NCBI GenBank assembly: GCA_963720725.1
Contig: CAVRGN010000013.1
Span: 434,001 to 498,000, forward strand
Reading direction: 5' to 3'
DNA from: Benzoatithermus sp963720725
GTDB taxonomy: Bacteria; Pseudomonadota; Alphaproteobacteria; Geminicoccales; Geminicoccaceae
Length of the DNA: 64,000 nt
Shown here: one piece after another, positions 35,642 through 43,242 of the stretch
Layout of the letters: the number at the start of each line of letters is the position of its first letter
Position numbering within the stretch: position 1 is the first letter of the stretch
Notes under the pieces: model-generated
Seen by the model: the letters and a program-made list of their open reading frames with translations, nothing else
Databases searched by the model: none
Told to the model about the DNA's origin: nothing
Position numbers and translations under genes: made by a program

Positions 35642-36306
35642 TGCCCGAGATCGCGGCCGAGCCGTTCCCTTTTCCCTGGCGGCCTGGCAGGCTCGCCCTG
35701 ATCGTGATCGACATGCAGCGCGACTTCGTCGAGCCCGGCGGCTTCGGCGCCTCGCTCGGCAACGACGTGGCCCGCCTCCAGGCTATCGTCCCCACCCTGC
35801 GCCGCCTGATGGACGCCTGCCGGGCGGCGGGCGTGCCCATCGTCCACACCCGCGAATGCCACCGCCCCGACCTCGCCGACTGCCCGCCCGCCAAGCGCCT
35901 GCGCGGCAGCCCCTCCTTGCGCATCGGCGATCCCGGTCCGATGGGCCGAGTGCTGATCGACGGCGAGCCGGGTGCGGAGATCATCCCCGAGCTCGCCGCA
36001 TTGCCGGATGAGCCGGTGATCGCCAAGCCCGGCAAGGGCGCCTTCTACGCCACCGAGTTCGGCACGACCCTGGAGCGCCTGGGCGTCACCCAGCTCGCCA
36101 TCACCGGGGTCACCACCGAGGTCTGCGTCCAGACCACCATGCGCGAGGCCAACGACCGCGGCTACGAATGCCTCCTGGTCGAGGACTGCACCGAGAGTTA
36201 CTTCGCCCACTTCAAGGACGCCGCGATCGAGATGATCCGCGCGCAAGGGGCGATCGTGGGCTGGACGACGCCGGCCGAGCCGATCATCGCCGCCCTGAAG
36301 GGCTGA
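35641..36306 (+). CDS. trtA: Isochorismatase-fold amidohydrolase, probable triuret hydrolase (BiuH/TrtA family)
   Basis: The 221-residue cysteine hydrolase has the triad Asp24 (VIDMQRDFV), Lys129 (AKPGKGAF) and Cys162 (TTEVCVQTTMREANDRG). It is a clear paralogue of the biuH product upstream, sharing HTRECHRPDLADCPP and GDPGPMGRVL. A second BiuH-like enzyme in the same operon fits TrtA, which converts triuret to carboxybiuret, the substrate of AtzEG. That link explains why atzGEH and biuH occur together without cyanuric acid hydrolase. The trtA name is inferred from family and context; ureidoacrylate- or carbamoyl-amide hydrolase activity is possible. Confidence 0.75.
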   Translation: MPEIAAEPFPFPWRPGRLALIVIDMQRDFVEPGGFGASLGNDVARLQAIVPTLRRLMDACRAAGVPIVHTRECHRPDLADCPPAKRLRGSPSLRIGDPGPMGRVLIDGEPGAEIIPELAALPDEPVIAKPGKGAFYATEFGTTLERLGVTQLAITGVTTEVCVQTTMREANDRGYECLLVEDCTESYFAHFKDAAIEMIRAQGAIVGWTTPAEPIIAALKG

Positions 36307-36496
36307 GCAGCGCGGGCGGCACTCCACCAGATACGTTGAGGCAGGAGTACCAGCGGCTTGGTCGCGGGAAGGGCGCCGGGCGCGGAGCGCGCCGGCGTCG
36401 CGGAGCCAGCAAAGCGCACTGCGCTACTGCGAGGATACACCCCGCCATCTTTGTGGATAAGCTGTCCCTGCGGCTTGACCAGCGGAACACAGCGCC

Positions 36497-37339
36497 ATGC
36501 CAGAGACCGACCGGCTGTTCGCGGGCTCGATCCCCGAACTCTACGACCGTTACCTGGGTCCGCTGATCTTCGCACCCTATGCGCGCGACCTGGCCGCCAG
36601 GATCGCTGCCTTCGATCCGGCCCGCGTGCTGGAGACTGCCGCCGGCACCGGAATCGCCACCAGGGCCATCGCCGGCACCCTGCCGGCCACCGCCGCGATC
36701 GTCGCCACCGACCTCAACCAGCCGATGCTCGACTTCGCCTTCCGGGAACTGGTGGCTGCCAACGTCGCCTGGCGGCAGGCCGATGCGCTGCGGCTGCCGT
36801 TCCCGGACGAAGGCTTCGACGTCGTGGCCTGCCAGTTCGGTGCCATGTTCTTCCCCGACAAGGTCGCCGCCTACCGCGAAGCCCGGCGGATGCTGCGGCC
36901 CGGCGGGCGGTTCCTATTCGCCGTCTGGGACCGGATCGAGTGCAACGAGCTGGCGCATCTGGTCAGCGAAGCGGTGGCCGCCGCGTTCCCGGGCGATCCG
37001 CCCCGCTTTCTCGCCCGCCTGCCGCATGGCTACCATGACACCGACCTGATCCGCGCCGAGGTGGCAGCCGCGGGCTTCACCGAGGTGGCGATCGATACGG
37101 TCGAGCTGCGCGGCAGGGCACCGTCGCCGCGCCATCCGGCCCTGGGCTTCTGCCAGGGCACGCCGCTGCGCAGCGAGATCGAGGCGCGTGACCCGGGCCG
37201 ACTGGACGAGGTCACCGACGCCGCCGCGCGCGCCGATCGCCGCCAGGTTCGGCGAGGCTGCCCTCGATGCCGTGATGCAGGCCCATGTGATCACCGCCAC
37301 CGGGTGAGCCGGCCCGGACACAGGCTGCGGCGACGTTGA
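36497..37339 (+). CDS. Class I SAM-dependent methyltransferase, C-terminal frameshift
   Basis: Motif I (ARVLETAAGTGIATRAIA), the acidic loop (VATDLNQPMLD) and LRPGGRFLFAVWDRIE show a Methyltransf_11-type enzyme; the substrate is unknown. To about base 37230 the protein is normal. The frame then becomes basic and unnatural, while the next frame gives a sensible tail (IAARFGEAALDAVMQAHVI) ending at a TGA at 37305-37307. One extra base near 37230 therefore probably separates the two; the repaired protein would have 269 residues. Other genes here are unrelated. Confidence 0.83.
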   Translation: MPETDRLFAGSIPELYDRYLGPLIFAPYARDLAARIAAFDPARVLETAAGTGIATRAIAGTLPATAAIVATDLNQPMLDFAFRELVAANVAWRQADALRLPFPDEGFDVVACQFGAMFFPDKVAAYREARRMLRPGGRFLFAVWDRIECNELAHLVSEAVAAAFPGDPPRFLARLPHGYHDTDLIRAEVAAAGFTEVAIDTVELRGRAPSPRHPALGFCQGTPLRSEIEARDPGRLDEVTDAAARADRRQVRRGCPRCRDAGPCDHRHRVSRPGHRLRRR

Positions 37340-37395
37340 CATCGCGCGGCAGCCGCCCACGTCCCGGTGGGATGGACCCGCAGCGGAGGCATGCC

Positions 37396-37758
37396 GTGGT
37401 CAGATATCTTTGCAGCGCGATCCTGGCGCTGGCCCTGTCGGCCGGCACCGCGCTCGCCCACCATGGCTGGGCCTGGACCACCGGCGGCAATGTCGAGCTC
37501 ACCGGCGTGATCCAGGAGGTCAGCCTGGGCAACCCGCACGGGCTGCTCGAGGTCGACGCCGACGGTGAGAGCTGGACCGTCGAGGTCGGCCAGCCCTGGC
37601 GCAACGAGCGCGCCGGCCTGAAGGAGGGTGACCTCGCTCCGGGGGTGGAGATCCGTGCCATCGGCGAGCCCGCGGCCGACGCCGCCGACAAGCGGCTCAA
37701 GGCCGAGCGGCTGTTCATCGGCGGACAGGAGTACCAGCTCTACCCCGAGCGCGACTGA
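37396..37758 (+). CDS. Exported DUF6152-like protein
   Basis: This 120-residue protein has a signal peptide (about residues 1-22, ending GTALAHHGW) and a small beta-barrel-like domain (NVELTGVIQEVSLGNPHGLLEVDADGESWTVEVG). It is typical of DUF6152 proteins, where the mature N-terminal HHGW is characteristic. The GTG at 37396 follows GGAGG. It is followed directly by a membrane gene, a pairing I recall for this family. Function unknown. Confidence 0.75.
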   Translation: MVRYLCSAILALALSAGTALAHHGWAWTTGGNVELTGVIQEVSLGNPHGLLEVDADGESWTVEVGQPWRNERAGLKEGDLAPGVEIRAIGEPAADAADKRLKAERLFIGGQEYQLYPERD

Positions 37759-38234
37759 GCCTCTTGGACGCAGCTGCTGGCCGCGCTCGAGGCCACGGCC
37801 GTCGCTCAGAGCCTGCGCGCCGCGCGCTGGCTCTATGCCGCGATCAACGCCGCCCAATCCTCGGCATAGCACTCCTGGTCGGCGCCATCCTGCCGTCGAA
37901 CCTGCGCCTGCTCGGCTGCTGGCGCGACGTCCCGCGCGCCAAGCTCGTGCGCGTCCTGGTCCCCCTCGCCGCCACCGGCCTTGCCCTGGCGGTGATCGCC
38001 GATAGCCTCCTGTTCGCGGTCCGTGCGCGCGAATATGCGCCGATCGGCTTCCTCCAGGCCAAGCTGGCACTGGTCGCCCTCGGCACGCTGGCCGCACTGG
38101 CCCTGCACCGCACCCACGGCTTCCTGCTGGAGACGGCCGGCGACATGCGGCTCGCCGGGCACGCCCTCGTCTCCCTTTGCTGCTGGCCGGCCGCATTGGT
38201 CCTCGGGCGCCTGATCGCGTTTGCCGCCGACTGA
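37759..38234 (+). pseudogene. DUF6644-like small membrane protein, frameshifted
   Basis: Codons from 37762 read SWTQLLAALEATAVAQSLRA and RWLYAAINAA. One base is then missing at about 37856, and the protein continues in another frame as ILGIALLVGAILPSNLRLLG, with two or three further membrane segments to the stop at 38234. This matches the DUF6644 pattern of an N-terminal amphipathic helix and four membrane helices. No ATG, GTG or TTG occurs in the first frame after the previous stop, so the start may also be damaged. A product from an ATG at 37764 in the second frame would have a non-natural N-terminus. Confidence 0.6.
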
Positions 38235-38308
38235 CGGTGCTCGCGCTCGCGCTCCGTATCCCTGGTCGACTACAAACGGGGCCGGGCAACAGGCGACCGG
38301 GAGGGGCG

Positions 38309-40126
38309 ATGGCGCGCGCAATGGCAGGCAGGCGGTCACCGGACCTTGGGCCCAGCCTCGAGGAGCGGGCCTCGCACCTGCGCGGGCTGATTTCCGAACT
38401 CAGCCTCGCGGCGGTGACGTTCCTGCCCCGGGGCAAGGTCGAGGAGACCGCGCGCCACTGGCTCGTCGGCGGGAAGCTGGGCGAGGGCGACGAGCGGGCC
38501 GATGCGGCGGTCACCGATGCCATGGTGCTGGCGGTGGACGTGGGCCTGTTCACACCGTCGGCGAGTGGTGCCACCGCGATCGACCGCTTCGCCCGCCAGC
38601 ACCCGCCCGCCGACGCGGACGAGCGGGCCGCCCTCGACCTGGTGCGCCGCGCGGTCTTCCGCGTGCTCCGGGTCGAGGCGGCACACCCCTACGGCGGCTG
38701 GTCGCTCACCGACCTCGCCACCGCCCAGCGCCTGCGCCTGATCGACGACGACTTCCCCGGCGGCTGCGAGGGGCTGGCGATCGCGGCGCGGATTGCGGTG
38801 CTCGCGGACGATGCCGTGATCACGGCCGGGCCCGTGACACCTCTGGACGAGGCGGCGCTGGCCATCGCCACCGCACGGATGCGCCCGGGCGGTGGTGGCC
38901 TGACCAACCCCAACCGCTGTGCCGAGGCGATCTACCGCCATGTCGTGCGCGTCGGCGCGCCCGAGATCCCCGGCCTCAACCGCCCGCCTGAGGCCGGTGG
39001 CCAGGGCTTCCTGTTCGGCCCCGAGGACGGGCAGGTCCACGCCGTGGCGTTCGCCTGGGCGCAAGCCGAAGGCGGCGTCGACCCGCCTGCCGCCGAGGTG
39101 CGGGCGGTGCGCGAGCTCCTGGGCGAGCAGGAGCTGCTGGAGGCCCTGACCGGCTGTGCGCTGGCCCGTGCGGTCGAGGCCGCAGCATTGGCGCTGGCCT
39201 ATGAGCGGGTGCTGACGATCCAGGTCGAGACGATCGAGCGCCGGGCCGCCACCGGCGTCGGCATCGGCCTGGCCTCGCTGGAGGTGCTGGCGGCCCAGAT
39301 CGACGAGGCGGTGCGCAAGGGGCTGGCGCCGCCCGACGTCGACCAGGTGCTGGAGGAGGTGCGGCGGCGGGTCCGTCTGGCCGGGGTCGGCCGTGCCGCG
39401 CGCCCGGCCGATGCCGATCTCGACCGGGTGCTGGCGCGGATCCAGGCGCTGCGCGCAAAGACCGTGGACCGCGGCTGCACCGAGGCCGAGGCCATGACCG
39501 CGGCCGGCAAGGTGGCCGAGCTGCTCGACCGCTACGGGCTCTCGCTGGGCGAAGTCGAGCTGAAGGAGCAGAGCTGCGAAGGCTTCGGTGTCGGTACCGG
39601 CCGCCGCCGCTTCGGCCCGATCGACGCCTGCATCCCGACGGTGGCTGCGTTTTGCGATTGCCGGGTCTGGAGCGAGCAGGCGGCCGACGGCGAGATCCGC
39701 TACGTGTTCTTCGGCCTGCCGGCCGATGTCGCCGGGGCGCGCTACCTCTACGAGCTGGTCGAGCGGACGTTCGCCACCGAGACCGAGCTGTTCAAACGCT
39801 CCGAGCTCTATGCCGGGCACGGCTCGGGCGAGCGCCGCAGCGCCACCAGCTCATTCCAGACCGGCCTCGCCCATGGCATCGCGCGCAAGCTCGACGCGCT
39901 GCGCCGCGAGCGCGAGGCCGGCATCAAGGCCGAGACCGGTCGCGATCTGGTCCCGGTCAAGGCGGCGGTGATCGACGAGGAGTTGGCGAAGCTGGGGCTG
40001 CATTTCCACGTCCGCGGCGGCGGCAAGGGCCGCCACCTGCTGCGGGACGCCTACGAGGCCGGCCAGGAAGCCGGGACCAAGTTCGAACATCGGCCCGGCA
40101 TTCACCACGGCCGCCGCCGGGTCTGA
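38309..40126 (+). CDS. DUF2786 domain protein with large unknown N-terminal region
   Basis: The 605-residue soluble protein has at its C-terminus a DUF2786 helix pair (LARIQALRAKTVDRGCTEAEAMTAAGKVAELLDRYGL, about 370-410). A DUF7168-like region follows (CDCRVWSEQ, RYLYELVERTFATE, SSFQTGLAHGIARKLDAL). The N-terminal 360 residues are unknown; they are rich in Arg, Glu and Ala and lack recognisable motifs. DUF2786 proteins occur in phages and bacteria with no known role. The start at 38309 follows GGGAGGGG closely; ATG 38321 is an alternative. Confidence 0.8.
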   Translation: MARAMAGRRSPDLGPSLEERASHLRGLISELSLAAVTFLPRGKVEETARHWLVGGKLGEGDERADAAVTDAMVLAVDVGLFTPSASGATAIDRFARQHPPADADERAALDLVRRAVFRVLRVEAAHPYGGWSLTDLATAQRLRLIDDDFPGGCEGLAIAARIAVLADDAVITAGPVTPLDEAALAIATARMRPGGGGLTNPNRCAEAIYRHVVRVGAPEIPGLNRPPEAGGQGFLFGPEDGQVHAVAFAWAQAEGGVDPPAAEVRAVRELLGEQELLEALTGCALARAVEAAALALAYERVLTIQVETIERRAATGVGIGLASLEVLAAQIDEAVRKGLAPPDVDQVLEEVRRRVRLAGVGRAARPADADLDRVLARIQALRAKTVDRGCTEAEAMTAAGKVAELLDRYGLSLGEVELKEQSCEGFGVGTGRRRFGPIDACIPTVAAFCDCRVWSEQAADGEIRYVFFGLPADVAGARYLYELVERTFATETELFKRSELYAGHGSGERRSATSSFQTGLAHGIARKLDALRREREAGIKAETGRDLVPVKAAVIDEELAKLGLHFHVRGGGKGRHLLRDAYEAGQEAGTKFEHRPGIHHGRRRV

Positions 40127-40153
40127 CTTTGTCCACGCGCCCGACGCCGCGCG

Positions 40154-41146
40154 TCACTCCGACCGCCGGCCGAACGACACCGCATAGGCCTCCACCCGGG
40201 CGTCGATCAGCGGGTCGTCCGAGGGCTCGATCCCGTCGGTGAGGTTGGTCGGCATGAACAGCAGCTCCTTGGCCTGCGCCTCGCCGTCCGCCGCGAGGTT
40301 GGTCACCGTGATCGTCCCGAGATCGATCCGCTTGCGCTCCCCCGGCCAGGGCTTGGTGGCGTCGTCGATGGGGTCGCCCGCCTCGGCCATCTGGGCCGAG
40401 AGGCGGAAGGCCGCCGGCGCCTGCTCCAGCCGGGAACCCAATTCGTCGATCAGGAAGTCGGGCGCCTGCTTGGCCGCGTCCTCCGCGCTGAGATGCTCCG
40501 CCCCGTCGACCGGGTCGATCCTGAACCGGAACGCCTGCCGGCTGCCATTGGAATCGACGAACACGAACGCGTTGACGCCGTTGTAGGTCTCGCGCGCGAA
40601 GCTCACAGGCGTCGCCGGGCTCTGCAGCGCGGGCAGGGCCGCCGGGTGGCTGCCCAGGAACTCCTCGAGCGGCGTGGGCTTGGCGGCATCGGGGCCGCTC
40701 GCCGCCACCGCTTCGAGCAGGTCGCGGAACTCTTCCCCGGTCGCCACCGGGAAGAACGCCAGCGAGTTGGCGACGATGTCCATCTCGCCGCCGTCCGGCA
40801 GGTGGAAGCGGACCGCCATGCCGTGGGGGTTGGCCTTGGGGTCGCCGTCCGGGATCGTCGGCAGGCCGGTACCGTCCGAGAACCGCACCGTCACCGGGAT
40901 CTCGGCACCGTCGAACAGCACGGCCGTGCTCAGGGCCTTGCCGGCCGCACTCGGCTGGAAGCTGCCCTCGGCCACGATCCCCTTGGCATGGTTGGCGCGG
41001 ACGCCGGGATGGCGGCCGAACAGACGGTTCATGACGTCGACGGTCTGCTCGCCCACCGAGGCGTCCTGCGCCCGCGGTGGCTGCGGCCATGCCACGAGCA
41101 GGCCAAGGGTCGCGACGACGGCCAACCGCATCGAGATCGCAGGCAT
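40154..41146 (-). CDS. Exported catalase-family peroxidase
   Basis: This 330-residue protein belongs to the short, periplasmic catalase-related heme group (SrpA-like). A signal peptide (about residues 1-26) precedes the catalytic histidine segment RANHAKGIVAEGSF and the VRFSDGTGLPTIPDGDPKANPHGMAVRF heme-side segment. The C-terminal RVEAYAVSFGRR carries the heme-ligand tyrosine. At under 350 residues it lacks the catalase wrapping and C-terminal domains, so peroxidase activity is expected. It stands alone and is divergent from the next gene. Confidence 0.88.
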   Translation of the reverse strand: MPAISMRLAVVATLGLLVAWPQPPRAQDASVGEQTVDVMNRLFGRHPGVRANHAKGIVAEGSFQPSAAGKALSTAVLFDGAEIPVTVRFSDGTGLPTIPDGDPKANPHGMAVRFHLPDGGEMDIVANSLAFFPVATGEEFRDLLEAVAASGPDAAKPTPLEEFLGSHPAALPALQSPATPVSFARETYNGVNAFVFVDSNGSRQAFRFRIDPVDGAEHLSAEDAAKQAPDFLIDELGSRLEQAPAAFRLSAQMAEAGDPIDDATKPWPGERKRIDLGTITVTNLAADGEAQAKELLFMPTNLTDGIEPSDDPLIDARVEAYAVSFGRRSE

Positions 41147-41331
41147 GTGCTATCCAGTCCGACTTGGAGCACCGGCATTTTCTTAGCCCGAGCGGGCGCC
41201 GGCCAGAAGCTCCCGACCGGCCAGGAGCGGAATCGTGATCTCCAACGCCGACGCCGTGGCACGGATTGGATCGCGCGCGCATCGGGCCCACCTTCGATGC
41301 AGGCACCGACTGGTCCCGGGAGGACGAAGCG

Positions 41332-41718
41332 ATGGCGACCAAGCTCAAGGTCTATGGCGAGGACGAGGCCAAGGCGCGGCTCGCGGCCGAGCTGCCGCAC
41401 TGGTACCTCGAGGACGGCTGGATCCGGCGCAAGTACCGGACCAGCAGCTGGAAGGGCACCTTGATGGTGATCAACGCCGTGGGCCATCTGGCCGAGGCGG
41501 CGTGGCACCATCCCGACCTCACCGCATCCTATGCCTGGGTCGAGGTCCGGCTGATGAGCCACGACCACAAGGGCCTGACCGACAAGGATTTCGAGCTGGC
41601 ACGAAAGATCGAGGAGGTGGTGCAGTGGCGGCCCGGCCAGGCCGGCGGCGCGCTCGAGGGCACGCCCGAGGAGGATCTGCGTTTCGCCTACGTCAAGTAC
41701 GACGCGCCGAAGGCCTGA
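41332..41718 (+). CDS. Pterin-4a-carbinolamine dehydratase
   Basis: The 128-residue protein has the PCD motif AAWHHPDLTASYAWVEVRL with the paired catalytic histidines, and the helix GLTDKDFELARKIEEVV. These enzymes recycle pterin cofactors; in methylotrophs they may act in pterin-based C1 chemistry. The ATG at 41332 is followed by MATKLKVYGEDEA. Its stop codon touches the left target duplication of the insertion sequence, and fhcB lies beyond that element. The fhc genes and this gene may therefore once have been adjacent. Confidence 0.85.
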   Translation: MATKLKVYGEDEAKARLAAELPHWYLEDGWIRRKYRTSSWKGTLMVINAVGHLAEAAWHHPDLTASYAWVEVRLMSHDHKGLTDKDFELARKIEEVVQWRPGQAGGALEGTPEEDLRFAYVKYDAPKA

Positions 41719-41733
41719 GCCGGCCCCCACCGA
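41718..41733. repeat. Target site duplication, left
   Basis: AGCCGGCCCCCACCGA is repeated exactly at 43174-43189, directly flanking the insertion sequence. A 16-base duplication fits the ISTde1 branch of the IS1202 group. Confidence 0.88.
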
Positions 41734-41860
41734 TGTAGCAAGCGCGTTAACTTGTCCGCCATAGCGAGCGCATGAGTTGGCCGCTGTTGTGGCGCCGGTG
41801 GGGTTGTGGGCAGGGCGCAGCGCTGTCCACAACCCCAGCGGTTTGGCCGCGTCGCGGTGG

Positions 41861-43057
41861 TCACGCGGCCAGTTCCTGGACCGGCGGCTCGGCCGCCGGC
41901 GGGAAGGTGGCCAGACGGTGCGGACCCTTGAAGATTGCGACCGTGCCGTCCGGATACTGGTGCAGCCGCACGGTGCTGCGCACGAAGTGGGGCCGCAGCG
42001 GGCTGGGCGGGATCTGCAGCACGCGGCCCTGCCAGCGCACGCAGTTGTCGTTGCCGACCTGACGCTCCTCCTGGACGCAGAGCAGGTCCTGCCACAGCTC
42101 GGCCGGTGCCGGGACGAAGGCCGAAGCCGGCTGCTCGGGGCTGACCGCGAAGCTCGCATTGTGCTCGGCCAGATAGACTTCGCGCAGATAGCGGTTGGCG
42201 GCCGCGACGGTGTCGATCCCGGCCAGCATCAGCTCCTTCGGCAACCGGTCCTGCAGCGTGCGGAACGCCCGCTCGCAGCGCCCGCGCGCTTGTGGCGAGT
42301 AGGCGGCGATGTGGCCGATGCCCAGCTGCTTCAGCGCCCGGCCGACCATCGATCGCGACGCGATCGGTCCGGTGCCGGAGGCACGCAGGCCAAAGGCCTG
42401 CGAGGGGGTCAGCTGGGTCTTGGAGACCTTCCCACCCGCTGCGGGTGTCAGGAAGTAGTGGCTGCCGCGGTCGGTGTAGAGCTCGATGAACAGCCCGTGC
42501 CGCGCGATCACCTCGGCCAGGCCGGCGAATGTCGATGCCGTGCCCTCCTCCTCGACCAGGCAGGCCGAGTAGATCGCCGAGGTCGCGTCGTCGAGGGTGA
42601 TCACCAGGTCCAGAGCGGGCAGCCCATCAAGCCAGACATGCCGCGAGCCGTCCTGGTGCAGCATCATCCCGACCATCGCCCGGCGCGGCCGCTTCCTGCG
42701 GTGGGCACCCCGCTTGGGCGCCACCGCCACCGCGCCGCTCTTCTGCAGCCACAGCCGGGTCGTCGTGTAGCCGAGTTTGTAGCCATGTCGGCGCCGCAGC
42801 CGGTCGTGGAAGTGCCGGATCGCGAAGCCCGCATAGTGCTCGTGGTAGAGCTGCAGCATCCGCTGCAGCTCCTCCTCCGCCGCTCGCCGCGGCGACGGCT
42901 TGCCAACCCGCCGGTCGACCAGCCCCAAGGCACCCTCCTCCGCATGGCGCCCCCGCCAGCGGCGGAACGTCCGCTCGCTGACCCCTAGCGCCGCCGCCGC
43001 CTCGCCATGGCTCAACGCCCCCGTCTCCCAACGCTCCAGCAACTCCTCAAAGCGCAT
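41861..43057 (-). CDS. ISNCY-family (IS1202-like) DDE transposase
   Basis: The roughly 400-residue transposase has an N-terminal helix-turn-helix (MRFEELLERWETGALSHGEAAAALGVSERTFRRW). Its DDE catalytic domain shows Asp in LVITLDDATSAIYS, Asp in IELYTDRGSHYF and Glu in ARGRCERAFRTLQDRL. A C-terminal beta region (WQGRVLQIPPSPLRPHF) follows. All three catalytic residues are present and the frame is open, so it should be active. The ATG at 43057 matches the usual N-terminus; one at 43078 is also possible. A perfect palindrome (GGTTCTAGAACC, 43114-43125) lies between the start and the right end. Confidence 0.92.
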   Translation of the reverse strand: MRFEELLERWETGALSHGEAAAALGVSERTFRRWRGRHAEEGALGLVDRRVGKPSPRRAAEEELQRMLQLYHEHYAGFAIRHFHDRLRRRHGYKLGYTTTRLWLQKSGAVAVAPKRGAHRRKRPRRAMVGMMLHQDGSRHVWLDGLPALDLVITLDDATSAIYSACLVEEEGTASTFAGLAEVIARHGLFIELYTDRGSHYFLTPAAGGKVSKTQLTPSQAFGLRASGTGPIASRSMVGRALKQLGIGHIAAYSPQARGRCERAFRTLQDRLPKELMLAGIDTVAAANRYLREVYLAEHNASFAVSPEQPASAFVPAPAELWQDLLCVQEERQVGNDNCVRWQGRVLQIPPSPLRPHFVRSTVRLHQYPDGTVAIFKGPHRLATFPPAAEPPVQELAA

Positions 43058-43113
43058 CACCCCAATCCTCGAGCGCATCCCCGCCCGGCCCTCCCATCCC
43101 AGCCTTCTGGAAT

Positions 43114-43125
43114 GGTTCTAGAACC
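43114..43125. promoter_or_regulatory. Palindrome upstream of transposase
   Basis: GGTTCTAGAACC is a perfect 12-base palindrome between the transposase start and the right terminal repeat. It could be an operator or a binding site for the transposase; no homologous site was seen at the left end. Confidence 0.35.
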
Positions 43126-43173
43126 GGACAGGTCACGCGCTCCCTACGCCGGCCAACTCGCGCGCTCGCTACA

Positions 43174-43189
43174 AGCCGGCCCCCACCGA
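43174..43189. repeat. Target site duplication, right
   Basis: Exact copy of the 16 bases at 41718-41733, immediately after the right end of the insertion sequence. Confidence 0.88.
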
Positions 43190-43242
43190 TTGCCCGGGCC
43201 CGCCGGCCCGGCTAGGTTCGCGCCACAGGACCGGGGGAGAGC

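Larger units (their letters stand above)
41734..43173. mobile_element. Complete ISNCY/IS1202-group insertion sequence (1440 bp)
   Basis: The element runs from TGTAGC to GCTACA with terminal inverted repeats of about 48 bases (41734-41782 and 43126-43173). Each end holds two tandem copies of a ~22-base unit resembling TAGCGAGCGC..GAGTTGGCC, so there are four likely transposase sites. It encodes one transposase on the minus strand and is flanked by a perfect 16-base target duplication. The full structure shows that it is intact and fairly recent. It separates the pterin dehydratase gene from fhcB. Confidence 0.9.

Noticed and set aside
36307..36496. Possible RNA gene in the GC-rich gap before the methyltransferase
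   Set aside because: No cloverleaf or T-loop sequence; only short chance inverted repeats.
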